DNA of 15,542 nt from Dictyocoela muelleri. Its lineage: Eukaryota; Microsporidia. Shown here piece by piece: positions 1 to 10,026 of the stretch. Where the stretch lies: assembly GCA_016256075.1 (NCBI GenBank), contig SDVU01000301.1:1-15542 (forward strand), in the 5' to 3' direction. The notes beneath the pieces were generated by a model that did not search any database, was not told the origin of the DNA, and was given only the letters and a program-made list of their open reading frames with translations. The first letter of the stretch is position 1. Every line of letters begins with the position of its first letter. The translations under genes and the position numbers were made by a program.

Positions 1-420
1 TCAAAGAAATTTTTTTACATATTTTTTGTTTTTATAGTTTTTACTCTCCTCTTACAGGCTTATTTTTTTCCACTCCCCCAGAGGAGGAAAGTTCCCTTCG
101 AACTTATATACAAATATTCTCCTTTTGACATTACAAAGCAAAACATGGAATCAGAAATTTTTAATGCAAAAAATTATGAACTTATAAACTTAAAGAAAGA
201 AATTAACAAAAAAAAATAAAGTTGCAATTATTCGAAAATTCAATGAAGGTAACAATAATGAAATTAAAAAATTCTCCTGATAAGTTAGAAAGTAAATGGG
301 ATGGCTCTTTCGAAATAATCAATGTCTGTGAAATGGAAATAGTTTGTTTATTAAAGAGAAAAACAAAATAACCAAGCAATCAGTGAGAAATGTTAAACTT
401 TGGAAGGGAGAGGAAAGATG
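1..420 (+). mobile_element. Ty3/gypsy retrotransposon fossil, integrase C-terminal part
   Basis: This is the 3' end of a pol gene running in from beyond the window start. The clearest part, about 250-400, encodes a run with the KLESKWDGSFEIINV pattern. That is the characteristic end of gypsy integrases (the 'kLgpkW.Gpf.I..v' GPF/Y-type module). It is followed by basic residues and then a purine-rich stretch. In the family this module lies at the C-terminus of integrase and helps target insertion. The copy is broken in several places and looks old. No 5' part is visible here. The assignment to Ty3/gypsy is from recognised motifs; the exact clade is not determined. Confidence 0.7.
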
Positions 421-640
421 ACGTATATGACACACGACTGTAATTAATTATAGAATCAATATAGATTCTGTCAAATAATAAAATCACACATAACATCAAA
501 TTAATTATAAAAGAAAAGAGTTTCCCTCCAATAGAGCATCTAAGAACAAATCTACACCCATTAAAAAGTATAAAAGCAGTGAGATAGTCATGATAATGCG
601 AAAACCTTTCGAATAATCAAAATTATCAAAGTGTCAATCC
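402..640 (+). other. possible polypurine tract and 3' LTR start of the gypsy fossil
   Basis: Immediately after the integrase end is a 17-base, almost pure purine run (402-418) followed directly by TG at 419. This is the arrangement expected of a polypurine tract primed against the first bases of a 3' LTR. A TATA-like stretch (about 567-575, agtataaaag) lies inside the proposed LTR. The right border is not clear and no second LTR copy is in the window, so the LTR is inferred from position and these two signals only. Confidence 0.35.
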
Positions 641-689
641 AAGATTTTCGGGTGAAGACTCTTCCATCCGGATAAAACAATTCAATAAA

Positions 690-1740
690 GTTAGTTCGAA
701 TAAATCTTTTTATAACCAACTGTATTCTTTGGCCGGATCTTAGATAGATTGACAATATAGAGATTTTTGCACATAAACAATTAATAGATTTATTTCAACT
801 GGGTCTGAATACTTCTTTATTTTAACATTTTTTATACTTTTTGCAATTTTTCGGGTTATCATGTTTAGTGTCGGACCCGAATCAAATAATGCACTTATTT
901 CAATATCATTAATCTATATATTCTGCATATCAAGTTTAGTATCATTAATTTTATTGTTGATCATCTTATTATTATGATTTTTACTATAACAATTCCTAGC
1001 CATGTGACAGCTCTTTCCGCATTTAAAACATTTAAAAACTTCATGGTTCTTATAGAGTTGTTCTTTTGATATCAGCGCCTCACATTCAATTCTATTCCTA
1101 GATGCCTTAAACTCCTTATAGTTATTTTTACGACTAATATCCATCTTATTTTTATTATAATTCTTCAACTCTGGTTATAATATTTTCGAAATTGTTTGTT
1201 GATTAGAATATACATTTTATTGTTTGCGGTGATATCTCACATCTTAACTTTTTGATTATCTCATCATTAGAGCATGATGTCGTCTATTGTATATATCTAA
1301 GTCTATGTAGATATTCTACGAAGCTGGCGTCTTTATATTTACTTGTTTGACTAACACCAATGGCTTTCATAAACATCTTTAATTCAACTATAAACGTCCG
1401 AAATACGATGGTAACACGAACGTCCTCTTTTCAAAAATTCAATTCTGGATGTTTTGTCTGATTTATCTATAATTGATAAAAATTGCTGTTCTAAGTCTAA
1501 CTATTTAATTATCTTGACATGCACATCATATAAATCTGGACATCAGTTTCACTAGCATCTATTCCTTGACAAGTCTGATATTATTATTTATTGCCTGTGA
1601 ATATGCAGTTCGGTTTTTTGTCGCTCAAAGATACTGCGACTGCTTAGTTTTTTTAGCATGCATAAAAGAGGTTCTACCTCTTTGGTTGAATTTACTGAAA
1701 CTTTCGTCTTTGTCTACAAGAAAAGAATAAAAAATATTGT
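690..1740 (-). mobile_element. Ty3/gypsy retrotransposon fossil, gag and protease region
   Basis: This is a minus-strand gag-protease remnant. A CCHC zinc knuckle (C-F-K-C, four residues, H, four residues, C) lies at about 1000-1035 within an open stretch at 914-1168. Such knuckles bind RNA in gag nucleocapsid. Upstream (1170-1400) is a weaker capsid-like stretch with an 'EYLHRLRYI' run. Downstream, at 875-883, is an aspartic protease DSG motif followed by the usual hydrophobic and basic residues (NMITRKIAKSIK), so the order gag-knuckle-protease is intact. The copy is broken in several places and no LTR was found on its own strand. It faces the plus-strand integrase fossil, so the two converge and cannot be one element. 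Confidence 0.75.
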
Positions 1741-3746
1741 TAACCATCGTCTTTATTTAAATATAACTTCTTTTATAGCTTTAACGGTTAATAATATTTA
1801 TCATCTTTAAATCACCAATTACGGCCGTTTGCCCCTTAATAGCCTCTTTTATTTTCTTTTTACTTTCATGATTTACTCCCACTTCTATTTTTGATTTAAA
1901 CTTGTTAAACATTCTCAAAGAATAATAAAAAAAATATTTTCTTTTAGTTTTTTGTCTATACATGACGAATACTTAAATAAGTGTCAAAAACTACAAATAA
2001 TTTCGAAGGTAGGCATCGTTCTTTAAATTCTAGCTTTATAATTCTAATACAAGTATATATGAAGCAGGATATAAATTGAAAAAATAACATGTACGTGTTG
2101 AAAACATCATAAGCAAATATTTATACACCAAAATTCAGATAATTAATCTGATTATAATAATTAGCTGAAATCTATTTTATTAAGATATAATGAATATAAT
2201 GATATTAATATCTTGAAAATAATATTGGGAATTCTTAAGTTAAATTTTAAAAATAAAATATCAATTTAAAAGTGTTTTTATTCATTTTTTAATATAAACT
2301 AATAATTATATAAATTAAAATTAATATAATAAACATTGACTTTAATCATTCATGTTAAAAATATTAATAAAACTTTTTTGATTTTTTTTTTCGCGAAAAA
2401 AAAAATCAGAGCCGTACATTCGCCCAAAATGAGCGAATGCAATGCTTACCATAGAGAAGATAATTTCTAGTTACGTAATGATACTAAAAATATCATTAAG
2501 AGTAATTCTGAATCAGTAGCTATATATCCCGGGTTTTCCCAGTGGGAGAGAAGACGGGTATATAATTAATTTTACGTTTAATTTGATATAGGAATCGAAA
2601 AATGACTATCCAAAAGTTAAATGGAGAAAAACGGATGATATCCAGCATTTGTATTTGTCTAAGAAATGTAATGATGTGTTTTGTGTGGTCTGATAATATA
2701 AGAAGATTCCTTTTCTATTGTAAGTTTATAAAATTAATATCCGTCTAGTTTAGCGGAAATTTGTGAAAATTTTTCATTCAGATAACATTTTAAGTAAATT
2801 AATAAAAATTTTATTTACTTTTTGTGTAAAATATTTTATTTTAGGACAATTTTCTAAAACAAAAAAACATAGTTCCCGTCTCCCTTCTGAGTTTCTGTAG
2901 ATTATAAAAATTATATAAAGACTATATTCGAAAAAAACATAAGCTCTGCTTAATTATTTTTTATTGTGATCTTTTAAACATCATATACGCTGATGGACCT
3001 CATATGATAATTTTTGTATTTCTTTCTAATTTTTTTTGTAGGTTTTACGCGTAATTTATTCGATAAGTGCCAGATATCATCTATGCTTATACGTTTCTTT
3101 TTTACATGTATGGACGTGTAATTATACACGGAATGTATGTTTTTCCATCTTTGAACTCTCGTCGAAGTAGATTTTTAGTTATGTATTAGTTATCTTTGTA
3201 TATCATTACTGGCACTGATAAAAAATGATAGATTAAAATATTCAATATTTTAAAATGGTATATATTTTTTTTCATAGTGGAATAGTGTACATAATACTTA
3301 GATAACTTCTAATATAAAGTCAAATGATTTTTTCTATTGTTTTAGAACACCAGCAATACATTCATTTGATGCATAATTAAATTATTCGAATTCTTTTCAT
3401 AGTTAGGAAATTTTATGTTTGTCTCGGGGCTAATATCGTCTTTCTGCTCTAAAATAAATACGATTGAATAAGAAAGAATTACGCATAACTATGATCATTG
3501 ACTTAGAAAATATAAATTTTAAAATTTTTCCCATACATTTAATTTTTTAATATATCTTTATTTATTTTTCTACATTAACTCGTGAGAGTTGTGGCAATTT
3601 GATTAATTAATAAATTACAAAAGCCTCAAAAAAAGTCCTTAGTATACAGATGTATATGCAAATGCACGCAGGGAATGAAAGCAAAAATGCATACAAATCT
3701 AAATAAAAAAAACTTAATGAAATCTTAAAATAGATTAATATCATAA
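1741..3746. other. AT-rich stretch without recognisable genes
   Basis: No protein family was recognised on either strand. A 60-codon minus-strand open stretch (1781-1963) is lysine-rich and could be the far N-terminus of the adjacent gag or chance. A 48-codon plus-strand stretch from the ATG at 2601 has no recognisable motif. A moderately GC-richer patch (2410-2640) holds a small hairpin (CATTCGC at 2417-2423 with GCGAATG at 2432-2438). The only strong structure is the palindrome at 2379-2408. Confidence 0.5.
2379..2408. repeat. perfect 30-bp palindrome centred on CGCG
   Basis: The sequence reads TGA, ten T, CGCG, ten A, TCA, and is identical to its reverse complement over all 30 bases. It can extrude as a cruciform or form an RNA hairpin. 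It lies at the border between very AT-rich DNA on the left and a slightly GC-richer patch on the right, so it may mark an element end or a fold-back junction. No partner copy was found in the window. Confidence 0.75.
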
Positions 3747-4640
3747 TGACGGATTCATCATATCGTCAATTTTTTTCAAATTCAGAATATCTGATTTTAC
3801 TATTTATGAATTGTACAGAAAAAAAAATATAACTTCTATAGAATATATTAACAATAATACGGTTTTCATCATCGACATAGCTACCATAATATAATTTTCG
3901 AAAAATCGGCAAGGTAAGTGCTAATTAATCAGTTGTTTATTGAAAGGGTTGCTTATCTGAGGGTAATATTCATATATACTATTTTTTTTACCAGCTATAT
4001 ATAGGAGTTTAAAAAAATTACATATCTGCTTGTAAGTAATATTATTGCCATGTCCGGAGAAACTAGCGGAGTTACACTTATTTCTAATATGAATTATTAT
4101 TTGCTCTTACGGAGGGGGATTCAAAATTACGGAATGGCTAGTCGTTAAAGAACCAAAACCGGTATATTTGGGAGGATTGAGTATTAAAAGAAAGTAGATG
4201 AATTATGATTAACAGAAGAGTAGAAAAATAATAAAACTCTCATACGCAGATGCTACATCCAAAGATCTGGCTTTGATTATGAGTGGTATTGATAGATCAA
4301 AAGAAAAAAAAACGTTACGAGTCCAAGATATACTAAAAAACTCCATTGTCTGCTGTAATCGAATAAAAATTATTTATCAGATACTTATTTACAACAGACT
4401 ATTATCATCCAATCCATATGTTGCCAATAATATTTGCTTAGAACATCTAATCCCACATAAAATGAAGACTTCTAAAATAATCTGGACAGCATAAAAATAA
4501 TATTGAAAGCTTTTCGATGAATTAAAATCACAATGAAAATAGAGAATAGTAGTAAGAGATGTAACATAGATAATGAGATCATCTCATACACATTTAAAAA
4601 AGGATTTTTTCATAATTGTAGCAGAGAAGAATTAGAAATT
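3747..4640 (+). pseudogene. M0: Merlin/IS1595-type (ISXO2-like) transposase pseudogene
   Basis: Merlin transposases are DDE enzymes that cut and paste their own element. The best part is open from about 4213 to 4494. It holds a 'SYADATSKDLALIMSGIDRSKEKKTLRV' type run matching the strand that ends in 'GxIDR' in this family, then 'NPYVANNICLEHL', which aligns with the 'YPSYPFVAENICLNHK' motif of the M2 copy in this window. After a frame change, 4480-4520 holds the decayed W-T...I-K-I-I-L-K-A-F region (third catalytic acid area), then 'KRCNIDNEIISYTFKK', the usual C-terminus, ending near 4634. A GG-rich pre-catalytic stretch is at about 4110-4150. A possible N-terminus starts at the ATG at 3747, giving about 890 bp, as in M4. 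Several stops and frame changes make it non-functional. The N-terminal half is uncertain; the C-terminal half is recognised mainly by comparison with M1 and M2. Confidence 0.65.
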
Positions 4641-5390
4641 TTATATATTTAGATATTAAAAATATTTTTTATTTATTATTTTAATAATAATATTTATAAA
4701 TATATTTTATTATTCTTTTAAATTAATTTATAAATATTTTGCATTATTGAATTACCATTTCAAGAATTATCCTCATATGTTTAGCCTATATAGAATAGAA
4801 GCCTCTTAATTACTCTTTATTTCTTTAATTTTTGTTTAAGGATCCGAGTCGAATTTTGAACATGTGCACTTATGCTCTCTTTTTAATTTTTTCGTTAAAA
4901 GCAGAGTTTTTTTTGAAATGTTATTAACAAATAAAAGTCCCAATTGTTATGGTAAAACTCGCATGGGAAATTGATTATATATATAATAACTATTATGAAA
5001 CTCTTAATAATGCCAATATTTTATTTAGACAAACAAAGATATGAAAAAAATGTCATAATATTGTTCAGCCCTCTATACACTCACCTATTTTAAAAAAAAT
5101 GTAAAATATATAATATGGCATTAGCAAAAAGAAAAAAAAATGTTTTTATCATTTTTATACATATTTAGAAATATCTGTTTTAGGATAAAAGCCGGAATTG
5201 CTAAATTGTTATTTTATAAATTTTAAAATGATCGTAAAATTTGTATAAAAAGGATATAAACAGAATTTTATTATTCTTTGCTAAGACTATATCGCGTAGT
5301 TTATAATAATTACAGAATGAACGTGTAAGGAGGCTAAACCATATTTTTTAATTTATATTTTCCATATTTAAAATTCTTAATTATTCATTA
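4641..5390. other. AT-rich stretch without recognisable features
   Basis: Mostly low-complexity A/T runs (for example 4646-4740) with no open stretch or motif I recognise on either strand. It may include the tail of M0 and the far 3' side of the minus-strand reverse-transcriptase fossil, but nothing in it can be assigned. Confidence 0.45.
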
Positions 5391-5399
5391 AAGAATTTA

Positions 5400-5935
5400 G
5401 GCGATTTGTAACAAATTTTTATCAGCCGTTCTATTCTTTCACGGGCGAAGTTGTTCCCGGCAGGTATCGATTAATCAAATTTAGGATTTTATTGTATTTC
5501 CATACTGTCTTTAAAATTAATATTAGAAATTTTTTTGATAGTTCTTATATCAGTATCAATTCATAGGCTAAGAGTATTTGGCCTAGAAAATCTACTTCTT
5601 TTGCGCATATGTTTTATTTTTAGATATATAATGTAAAGCATTTTATTTTAATCGGATCGGTTTCTTATTGAAACTTTTATAGTGTTTATTATATCTGTGA
5701 AATGTATCAAGACCTCATCTAGAAAAACTTTCACAAAGTTCAAGCGGCCCAATATGAATAGCATAATTTTTAGAAAAATTCTGGGGGCATTTACTAACTT
5801 GAAAAGCTTGCGTAAGAATTCATAATGTTTATTGCGTAAAGAAAATGTATTGTAATTTATCGAATTTGTGGTTTTAGGTATTTGGATCTTCATTAGAATG
5901 TGGTTCATTTTTTAAAAAAACGGACCACATTCTAA
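5400..5935 (-). mobile_element. Ty3/gypsy reverse-transcriptase fossil
   Basis: This is a minus-strand fragment of a gypsy pol gene. Reading down from 5908 it shows the family order of RT motifs: 'HILMK...PKT', 'HYEFL...LFKLVNAPRIF' (the classic 'yeflrmPFGL.NAPatFq' block) and 'FVKVFLDEVLIH', the position of the catalytic Y/F-x-D-D box. At about 5580-5600 follows the 'FLGQI' motif, and farther down an 'INRYLPG' block resembling the RT connection. It is a partial copy with several breaks, truncated on its 5' side at a palindrome (5893-5935). It is probably old. It cannot be the pol of the 690-1740 gag fossil, since that one would continue to lower coordinates. Confidence 0.8.
5893..5935. repeat. 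43-bp near-perfect palindrome at the end of the RT fossil
   Basis: Two 21-base arms pair 19 of 21 around a single central base. The left arm is RT coding sequence (minus strand). The right arm is its inverted copy and forms the left border of Merlin fossil M1. The RT similarity stops at this structure. It resembles a fold-back junction, where a 3' end snapped back and copied itself. A structure of the same type and size lies at 14542-14586. Confidence 0.8.
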
Positions 5936-6780
5936 AGAAAAGCAAAATTAAATTTGAATTTTATGAAGTTAAAATATCAAATAAAATTTTTACAGACGTT
6001 CAATTACTTTTAAATTATTATAGTAAAAATGAAATTTTAAAGAATAAAATAACATGTCTGAAATGCTAGGAATATCTAAGTGCAGTTATATATACGAGGT
6101 AAAAACAGAAATTTACTATATCGATGTTTGAATTCGCATTGAGAAGAAAAAAATCAAAAACAGGTGGTAATTTAAATAAAAATGAGCATGTTCATATTAT
6201 TTTTTTATCTATTTAATAGTATAAATTATCGTAATTTCAATATTTTTATGCTGTTTTGATCTCGACTATATCTTCTTTCAAATGAAAATTACTTAAATGT
6301 TATGAAATATATTTTGAAACGTCTAATTTCTTAAGGGGGTCCTGGCAAGATTGACATATACATATAGAACAGTATTATCTTAAAGGATGCAGAAAAAGAT
6401 ATTCTACATCTACCGATGATGGTGTTAAAGATTAAATTTTATATTCCGAGCTATTGATTCATGAGATAAAAGCCGTTTTCGAAATCAAACGAGTATTAAT
6501 AGCAAATAGGAACATTAACAGAATTTTTAGATAGTTAAATTGGTGTCATTACTGAATTTAATACTGATGAATATCAATTTTACCCGGCAATTACAAAAAA
6601 TATGTGTTTTGAACATAAAATAGTAAATCTATTCAAGGGATATTAGTTTGGATTGGACAAACGCTAATAATATTGAGGGTTTACGGCTCATATAAAAAGT
6701 AAAATGTGTAAAGAGCAAGGTGTAATAATGTGTAATATTGATAATTGGTAGTTCAAATAAAGTTTTAAAGGAGGTTCATA
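5936..6780 (+). pseudogene. M1: Merlin/IS1595-type transposase pseudogene
   Basis: The copy is spread over several frames but the order of family landmarks is complete. A zinc-ribbon half C-L-K-C (6055-6066) is followed by R-C-L-N-S-H (about 6122-6139). The pre-catalytic G-G-P-G-K-I-D lies at 6335-6355, just before where 'QIDE' with the first Asp is expected. 'GCRKRYSTSTDDG' follows at about 6385-6425, then 'NTDEYQFYPAI' with the second catalytic Asp at 6566-6568, and 'MCFEHKIVN'. 'WTNANNIEG' at 6654-6680 holds the third acid (Glu), and 'HIKSKMCKEQG' from 6689 is the usual tail, ending near 6751-6780. Stops and frame changes are numerous, so it is dead. The full-length span of about 850 bp matches M4. 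The N-terminal side begins right at the palindrome 5893-5935, and the frame is open across it. Confidence 0.8.
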
Positions 6781-6903
6781 TAAAAACTAATCATGATAAA
6801 TTTAAAAGTATTTTTGATAATATATTAAATTTTCTTTAATTCATTATTTTTTTAATTTTTCGTAGTTTTTTTTTATATGGCTAAACAACAACTCGCCAAT
6901 AAA
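6781..6903. repeat. spacer with short hairpin next to fold-back element FB1
   Basis: AT-rich spacer between M1 and FB1. It ends in a perfect 9-bp stem (AACAACTCG at 6886-6894 with CGAGTTGTT at 6904-6912) around an eight- to nine-base loop. The same CGAGTTGTT recurs at 7452-7460 near the far end of FB1, so the hairpin belongs to the terminal structure of FB1 rather than being an independent terminator. Confidence 0.5.
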
Positions 6904-7491
6904 CGAGTTGTTCCAGACTCGGCTGTGTATTAAATAAACAAATCGCGCTGTGAAAGAGTTATTTAGATTTTAAAAAAAATATATATGAAGAAACCTCTAA
7001 TAAGGCCTCAATTTTATTTATCAATGTAAATAAATGTAGATGATTTTTATTACTGGTTCTAAATTTTTATTACTACTTATTCTAAAATAATATTGTTAAC
7101 TACACAATATGACATTATCATAGGGACAAAAGGGTTTGACCTATATCTTGTATTATACATATTGAATAAAAACTGTTCCATGTTATATACAAAAATTATC
7201 TAATTTGGAAATATTGTTCTTATCAAAAATTATTTTTACAATATGTATAAAATAGAAAATAAAAATAATTTTCGTTCCTATGCTAATACTATGTTGCGTA
7301 AATTACAATATTTATGTATAAATATGGTGTGTAAAGATGGTTAGAACCTCTAAATAAATATATTGACATTTATTTTCATTTTTAGATAAAATAGTTGCAT
7401 AATTAGATGATTTTTTAATATATTTTTTTAAATTTAAATAACTTATTTAGCCGAGTTGTTTTCTTTTCACAGACAAGTCTAAAAAACTCGC
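6904..7491. mobile_element. FB1: fold-back element with about 270-bp inverted arms
   Basis: The left arm (about 6904-7175) and the right arm (about 7222-7491) are reverse complements of each other with moderate divergence, leaving only a short centre near 7180-7215. Matching landmarks, left versus right read backwards: CTGTGAAA at 6948/7470; 'aaataaatg' at 7027/7365; 'ggttctaa' at 7055/7345; 'aatattgt' at 7088/7305 with 'catagg' at 7120/7280; and 'ttatacatattg' at 7152/7240. There is no coding content. Such fold-back structures are either non-autonomous DNA elements (MITE-like) or inverted duplications. No target-site duplication was found. It sits exactly between two convergent Merlin fossils, M1 (+) and M2 (-), so it could represent their former 3' non-coding tails. 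Confidence 0.75.
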
Positions 7492-7689
7492 CTAAAGACG
7501 GTTATTCTCTAAAGGTTCTAAAGCAGCTACCTTACTCTTAATACGATTTCTAAAGAAGCCCTGATATCTAGAGCTGGTTTAGAAAGATGGCCAAGCAATA
7601 GTAGATGTCTTGGTATGTTTCTTTAAAATAAAAAAATTCTATTGACAACCTCTGTTAATTTTATAAAATTTAATTTAAATAATTTTAAT
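7492..7689. other. spacer between FB1 and M2
   Basis: A plus-strand open run near 7520-7620 (containing 'TISKEALISRAGLERWPS') looks more protein-like than its surroundings, but I do not recognise it. It may be the 3' flank of M2 or a scrap of host sequence. Confidence 0.3.
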
Positions 7690-8275
7690 TTAGAAATAAA
7701 TTCCATATTCGTAAACTATACCACAAATTTTCCTGTGTGCTATTTATCAAAAATCTTCGTTTGAATGTATATTTTAATAAATAAGTATCGATATCTATCG
7801 CATAAAACCGTGTTTTTTGCGCATCGTAACTTTTAAATGCGCAAAAAAGACTCACTGTTATTCGTGTGAATTCAATTTAAATTAATGAAACTCTCACAAA
7901 AGTTAAGAACTTTATGATTCAAACAAATGTTTTCTGCGACAAATGGGTATGATGGGTATCCATCAGTGTGTTTTTTGATACAAAATTCGTTTTTACTTCT
8001 AAATATATTGACAATATATCAACTTGATGATTGATAACACGTGTAAAATGAATTTTGTTTTATCGATGTGAGTCTATTGCGCCTAAAATATATTCTTTAT
8101 CCTTTGAATCATCATCATTATAAGAATGATATTGCTTCGCACGCATCCTGCACAAAACAGTATATCGATTTCTGTTATAGTTCCTATTCCACATAAAATA
8201 AACGCCTTTTTGGCAATTAGCTTCATAAAAATAATTCTTTTATTTCTTAATTCAGCTATTTTAGCTTTATATTTT
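7690..8275 (-). pseudogene. M2: Merlin/IS1595-type transposase pseudogene
   Basis: Minus strand. Landmarks in family order: 'NYNRNRYTVLCRMRAKQYHS' then 'KEYILGAIDSH' (about 8063-8215); 'KIHFTRVINHQVDILSIYLE' (about 7995-8055); 'TDGYPSYPF' at 7941-7967 with the second catalytic Asp at 7962-7964; and 'VAENICLNHKVLN'. 'HTNN' at 7857-7868 lies beside the third acid, E-S-F. The tail 'MRKKHG' is at 7807-7824, followed by a decayed C-terminus to about 7690. The reading frame changes at least twice and in-frame stops are present, so it is inactive. The zinc-ribbon half expected above 8275 is not recognisable. It faces M1 tail-to-tail with FB1 between. Its sequence is clearly a different subfamily from M4 and closer to M0 and M1. 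Confidence 0.8.
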
Positions 8276-8869
8276 TATGATAAAAAAATAAATCTATAAT
8301 TGGAGCTTTAAAAAATTTAATTAATTATATTTACTAGGGTTTTCAATGGAAGTTCTGTACTTATAACGGGCGTTATTCTTCTACATACCGTGATTAAATA
8401 TGATAAATCATAATATTTGTGCTTTCAACATTTTATTATTGTAAAAGGCATACCATATTACAACTTGTGTAATCTCAACTGCTTTTTAAAATATCATTTT
8501 TTATCAAGTAGCTGTTATAATCTCAATATATATATATATATATATATTGATAAAAATCTCTAATTTCATACGGTCTATGTGTAATAAAAAAATAAATTTG
8601 CTTAGGTTAAGAAAAATAATCCATATTTTTTTTTAAAAAATGAGACTTTTTAAACTTGCCCCGGTATTTTGTAAACTCAGGAATTTAGGTCCAGCTGAGA
8701 AATATTTTTGAATAACGAAATTGCATGTGCAAATCTGTAATGAAAGAGAAGATAATATTTTAAAACAATGAACTCGTTTATTTTTCTATAGTCTACGACT
8801 ATTCTCAATTTCCCTCTTTTGTTTTTTGTTGAAAATTATAGGGAGCTAAATGGCGATAATATTATTTTT
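8276..8869. other. AT-rich stretch without recognisable genes
   Basis: Probably contains the unrecognisable N-terminal half of M2 on its lower-coordinate side. The rest is AT-rich with no family I can name on either strand, apart from the TA microsatellite near 8525-8549. Confidence 0.4.
8525..8549. repeat. (TA)n microsatellite
   Basis: About a dozen TA dinucleotides in a row, flanked by CAA and TTG so that the whole is palindromic. Simple-sequence repeat, with no further function visible. Confidence 0.9.
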
Positions 8870-8945
8870 CTCACGCAGTGAGAGACCTATGCGCACTGCG
8901 AGACCTTTTTATTATTTTAACTTATTTCCTAAAAAATTTTTATCT

Positions 8946-8996
8946 AAATTGATTTTTATTAACATATTGATTTTTTATTAATATATTGATTTTTTT
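8946..8996. repeat. three tandem copies of an about 18-bp AT unit in X copy A
   Basis: The unit 'attgattttt(t)attaa(c/t)at' occurs three times with small changes inside the left arm of copy A. Copy B has a single such unit at the same place (near 10292), so this is a local expansion after the two copies separated. Confidence 0.7.
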
Positions 8997-9350
8997 AAAT
9001 TTATTTTATGAAATTTTTGTTTACATCGAGAAAAAAAAAACCTACCAGTTCTTTGTTAATCTTTTTTCAAATTATACTCGACCACAACACCTCAATTAAT
9101 TTTTTAAATATATTTAAATATAAATTTAATATTTGAAGGTTAAAATTTTATTGCTAACTTAAATTTTACATATTATAAATTACAGTATATTTATGATTTA
9201 TTATAAATAACATAAAAATTTTTTAGATATAAAGATCATTAAAATTTAACAAAAATCTAAATAAAATATATTGACGAGATTCAATTACTTTTTTTTTAAA
9301 AAATACAGTCATTACAAAAAAATATTATTTTACAAAAATTATCAATTAAT

Positions 9351-10026
9351 GTCGAACGCCAGATCATATCTTACGCCAGATCGGCACCCACATACTTTTC
9401 AATAATTTATTTTTATTTTATGACTTTAAAAATTAACCAAAAAGCAACACCTCTAAATTCCGACTGAAATTTATAAGGGTAAGCTACAAAAATTTCTTTT
9501 ATACTTTATCGGAGGGATTTCTCTCCTCTTTTTAGAGAAATACAAAAAAGGCGATTATGAGAGGAAAATGGAAGGAGTGAAAAATGGTATTAAAAACTTA
9601 AATATTTTAAGTTTCAAAACTATGAAATCAATTTGTTTTATTTAAAAAATTTTTTTTATTTATATTTTAGTGACATTTAAATTCACTTTTCTTTTAAAAA
9701 GAGAATAAAGACAATTAAATAACTTATTAATGAATTTAAAAATATTTTTTAAATTTCGGATTTTTTATAAATTATTTTAGTTTTAATTAATATCAAAAAA
9801 CTGCTGATTGTCAGAAAGTAGGGTCAAAAATGGAGTATATTAGGCTCATTTTAGAAAGTTTAGGTTCGGCTGAAGTTATAAGAGGCGGGGTTTATTAGAG
9901 GTGGGTGTTGATCTGGGGTGGGTGTTGATCTGTGGTGGGTGTTTTTTGGGGGTAGGTGATATCTGAGATGGATGTTGATCTGGGGGTAGGTGTTGATCTG
10001 GGGGCGGGTTTCGATCTGGGGTTCGG
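9351..10026. mobile_element. Element Y: non-autonomous DNA element nested in X copy A
   Basis: The left tip GTCGAACGCCAGATC (9351-9365) and the right tip, read backwards CCGAACCCCAGATC (10026-10013), form short terminal inverted repeats. An identical 8-bp sequence CAATTAAT flanks both sides (9343-9350 and 10027-10034), as expected for a target-site duplication. In X copy B the matching place (about 10646-10653) is uninterrupted. The two ends also carry repeated 'GTGGGTG..GATCTGG' units in opposite orientation: two on the left, about seven on the right. The centre is AT-rich and non-coding. An 8-bp duplication fits hAT or Merlin mobilisation, among others; the autonomous partner is not identified. 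Confidence 0.75.
9900..10020 (+). repeat. GT-rich subterminal tandem array of element Y
   Basis: About seven units of 17-18 bases with consensus 'ggtgggtgttgatctgg', diverged from each other. On the other end of Y two similar units occur on the opposite strand (9361-9396). Repeated subterminal motifs at both ends in mirror orientation are typical transposase-binding sites in DNA transposons; here that role is inferred. The strand-asymmetric G-richness stands out against the AT-rich surroundings. Confidence 0.8.

Noticed and set aside
632-754. Short LTR bounded by TGTCAATC (632-639) and GATTGACA (747-754)
   Set aside because: Only the 8-bp ends match, no flanking duplication was found, and the stretch overlaps the decayed protease side of the gag fossil.
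2520-2900. Possible inverted repeat between GGGAGAGAAGACGGG (about 2545) and CCCGTCTCCCTTC (about 2876)
   Set aside because: The match is short and gapped, and neighbouring bases do not extend it.
4213-4494. Resemblance of 'YADATSKDLALIM' to SAP18 ('YTWMDATLKELTSLV')
   Set aside because: The following residues align instead with the M1 and M2 transposases in this window, and the C-terminal part continues as a Merlin tail.
8063-8260. FLYWCH/MULE-type zinc finger in the 'NYNRNRYTVLCRMRAKQYHS' run
   Set aside because: The sequence continues directly into 'GAIDSH...TDGYPSYPFVAENICLNHK', which is Merlin/ISXO2 order, so a MULE origin is unnecessary.
9900-10020. CRISPR array or telomeric repeat
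   Set aside because: Units are contiguous and diverged without unique spacers, and mirrored units at the other end of Y explain them as subterminal transposon repeats.
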